Source of the DNA: a virus
Length of the DNA stretch: 30,240 bases
Reading direction: 5' to 3' (one strand)
Virus record (IMG/VR): IMGVR_UViG_3300005529_000599
Coordinates: 1 to 30,240 of that record
Below are positions 28,758 to 30,240 of this stretch, one piece after another (the stretch's first letter is position 1; each line of letters begins with the position of its first letter). Under the pieces are notes generated by a model that was given only the letters and a program-made list of their open reading frames with translations, did not search any database and was not told the origin of the DNA. The translations under genes were made by a program, and so were the position numbers.

Positions 28758-30240
28758 TGTGCCACCACTACGGCCTTGACGTTGGCGAGCGTCTCCGCAG
28801 CTTGCGTGGTGAACTGAATAGAAATCAGGTCGCCTGCTGCGTATGCCTGCGTGTGCGTGATGTCGGTACAGCTTGTGCCCGTGCCGAGCGTGCAAGTCAT
28901 CGTGGTAGTCGAGCCGTTCTTGAGCACGGTAACGACCCCGCTAGATGCGTTGACGCCGCCTGTGCCCGCCGAGACGATAAGCGCCTTGAGCGTTCCTGCC
29001 CGCGTCATCAGCTTGCCAGCGCCTAGAGTCGTGCTGGTGCAAGTTGTCAGCGTGACATTCGGCCCTGTACCGTACAGACCTAGCGTTGAAGATGCCGAAG
29101 CGACGCCGGTGCAAGCGCCTTGCAGGCCATTTCCAGCTTGCACCGAGTATGTTACGCCGTTCTGAATTAACCCAGTGGTGCCCGCCGTCCATGCCGTTGT
29201 GCCATCGTCGTTGACGATGCCGGAGGTTCCCTCCGCCGCGAATTGTGTTGTTCCGCTTGGAGTGACAGTGGAATTTTCAAAAAGGTTGACAGTTGCTCCG
29301 CCCGACCCGAAATGGATGCAGCCTACAGCAGCACCGTTCGTGCACAATATCGTGCCGCCATGAATGTTGATGGTTGCATTTCCGCCAGACGGATTAAGGC
29401 CATCTATTCGGTCCCCCGAACCCACCACGAAACTTTGTCCCGCCGAGGAGCTTGACCATGTTCCGCCAGTGCTATTTAGCGTTCCTGTTCCCGTTACAGA
29501 TGCTCCTTGCCCCGTGTCTCCGACGAACGGCCAGTAAACGTTCACGGGTTGACCGCCCAGAACAATGGACCATCCTGGGACACCGGCTGCATCAGACTGG
29601 CAATTGATGCAAGTGGCAGGCGCTCCAATCTTGATTCCCGTGAAGCTGCCGCCGCCTGAGAAAACGGGGCAGAGCGCCCATACGTAAAGATTTAGTCCCA
29701 TGAAATTCGCATCGGCACCGATTCCCTTGAGTCCTGCAACAGCGGAAGAACAACCATTTGCGCCGCTGTTGCCGCCACCGAAAACAACGAAATCATGCTC
29801 GTAGAGTTGGGAAATACCAGAAAGAGCCAAGCCCCCAAAGAAACAAAATCCGGAAGTGGAACAAGTGTTCCCTGTGCCAGGGGAAGTGCTCCATGCAAAG
29901 GACGGGCTTGGAAGCATCGTGGTTGAAGTTCCCGCGCCGCAACCCGCGATGGTCGGCATGAAATTGATGTTCACATTCGGGTTGGAAGAGATGCCATGCT
30001 CCACGATGGATGCGCCGCATGGCAGTTGTAGCACGGCGGGCGCATTTTTGAGTTGCGCAACGAATGCAGTCCAAGCCGCTTGCCAGCCCGCGTCGTCCAC
30101 GTCTCCCCAGAAAAGACAGGACGTTCCCGTAGCGTTGGAGTTCGCGTTCAGCGTAATTTGCGTGTCGGAGTCCACGCTCTTAATTGTGGTGCGTGCGATG
30201 CGATTCGTTCCTGTCAGTTGCGATTCGTTCCTGTCAGTTG
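28754..30240 (-). CDS. tail fibre/spike protein, N-terminus cut by the window edge
   Basis: The frame is open to the right edge, where TGTNRIARTTIKSVDSDTQI continues upstream of the first in-frame GTG at 30175, so the true start lies outside. FWGDVDDAGWQAAWTAFVAQ followed by a Pro-Cys-Gly-Ala stretch is the opening of pectate-lyase-like phage spikes. A beta-helix with many Asn/Gly turns fills the middle. The C-terminus (about the last 110 residues, from TLGAGKLMTRAG) is a compact beta domain with repeated Thr-Cys strands. It is a receptor-binding protein, a second one in addition to 10735-12573. Base composition looks more AT-rich than the structural genes. Confidence 0.7.
   Translation of the reverse strand, partial: TDRNESQLTGTNRIARTTIKSVDSDTQITLNANSNATGTSCLFWGDVDDAGWQAAWTAFVAQLKNAPAVLQLPCGASIVEHGISSNPNVNINFMPTIAGCGAGTSTTMLPSPSFAWSTSPGTGNTCSTSGFCFFGGLALSGISQLYEHDFVVFGGGNSGANGCSSAVAGLKGIGADANFMGLNLYVWALCPVFSGGGSFTGIKIGAPATCINCQSDAAGVPGWSIVLGGQPVNVYWPFVGDTGQGASVTGTGTLNSTGGTWSSSSAGQSFVVGSGDRIDGLNPSGGNATINIHGGTILCTNGAAVGCIHFGSGGATVNLFENSTVTPSGTTQFAAEGTSGIVNDDGTTAWTAGTTGLIQNGVTYSVQAGNGLQGACTGVASASSTLGLYGTGPNVTLTTCTSTTLGAGKLMTRAGTLKALIVSAGTGGVNASSGVVTVLKNGSTTTMTCTLGTGTSCTDITHTQAYAAGDLISIQFTTQAAETLANVKAVVVAQ
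30201..30240. repeat. two tandem copies of a 20-bp unit at the right edge
   Basis: CGATTCGTTCCTGTCAGTTG occurs at 30201-30220 and again at 30221-30240, with no mismatch. The unit is not a multiple of 3, so the second copy changes the reading (SQLTG versus a different frame) in the partial fibre gene. It may be an assembly artefact at a contig end or a real local duplication. Confidence 0.9.

Noticed and set aside
1-30240. Search for integrase, repressor, CRISPR array, insertion sequence or complete tRNA/rRNA
   Set aside because: No integrase-type, helix-turn-helix repressor or transposase protein, no regularly spaced repeats and no complete RNA gene could be seen by reading both strands.

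Overview
The window is most simply read as one end of an integrated tailed phage (prophage), with most of its virion-building and lysis genes, in a GC-rich bacterium. Nearly every gene lies on the minus strand, so transcription runs from right to left. The virion genes are a terminase large subunit, a portal of about 850 residues, a coiled-coil scaffold, a coat protein, a P22 gp4-like head-tail adaptor, a gp10-like tail protein and three proteins that look like DNA-ejection proteins. No tape measure, tail tube, sheath or baseplate gene is visible. This points to a short-tailed (podovirus-like, P22-type) particle; the morphology is inferred. The tail-spike N-terminal module and the general protein style resemble sequences I associate with Acidobacteriota, but this host assignment is a weak inference.

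Layout from left to right. Positions 71-125 hold the 3' part of a tRNA-Thr(CGU) gene with no 5' part, which is the footprint expected of phage integration into a tRNA gene. Positions 288-2785 hold a lysis/envelope cassette: a small secreted basic protein, a spanin-like coiled-coil membrane protein, a secreted protein, a histidine-phosphatase-family protein, a GH23-type lytic transglycosylase and a one-TM protein. Positions 2797-3083 hold the only convincing plus-strand gene, a two-TM protein with its own sigma70-like promoter and probably a leaderless start. Positions 3080-7969 encode the candidate ejection proteins. Positions 7980-10564 encode a GNAT-like protein, minor virion proteins, the adaptor and a holin candidate. 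Positions 10735-15557 encode a spike with an apparent signal peptide and the gp10-like tail protein. Positions 15554-22292 encode two accessory head proteins, coat, scaffold and portal. Positions 22438-25536 hold a dense set of small overlapping genes. Positions 25540-27720 hold terL, a holin-like gene, a duplicated junction and a terS candidate. Positions 27623-30240 hold small secreted or membrane proteins and a second spike/fibre that runs off the right edge.

The genes are packed as a translationally coupled chain. Many neighbours share a 4-nt ATGA, GTGA or TTGA start/stop overlap. Two intrinsic terminators (after the coat gene and before the portal gene) and one plus-strand promoter are the main visible control signals. 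No integrase, repressor, replication gene, CRISPR array or insertion sequence is seen; integration and lysogeny genes would lie beyond the right edge.

The most unusual points are a 94-bp exact direct repeat that duplicates the terS/next-gene junction and creates a chimeric small ORF, the divergently controlled leaderless plus-strand gene, signal peptides on proteins that look like virion spikes, a zinc ribbon embedded in the portal, one beta-rich module shared by the adaptor and the large tail protein, and a phosphatase-family gene inside the lysis cassette.
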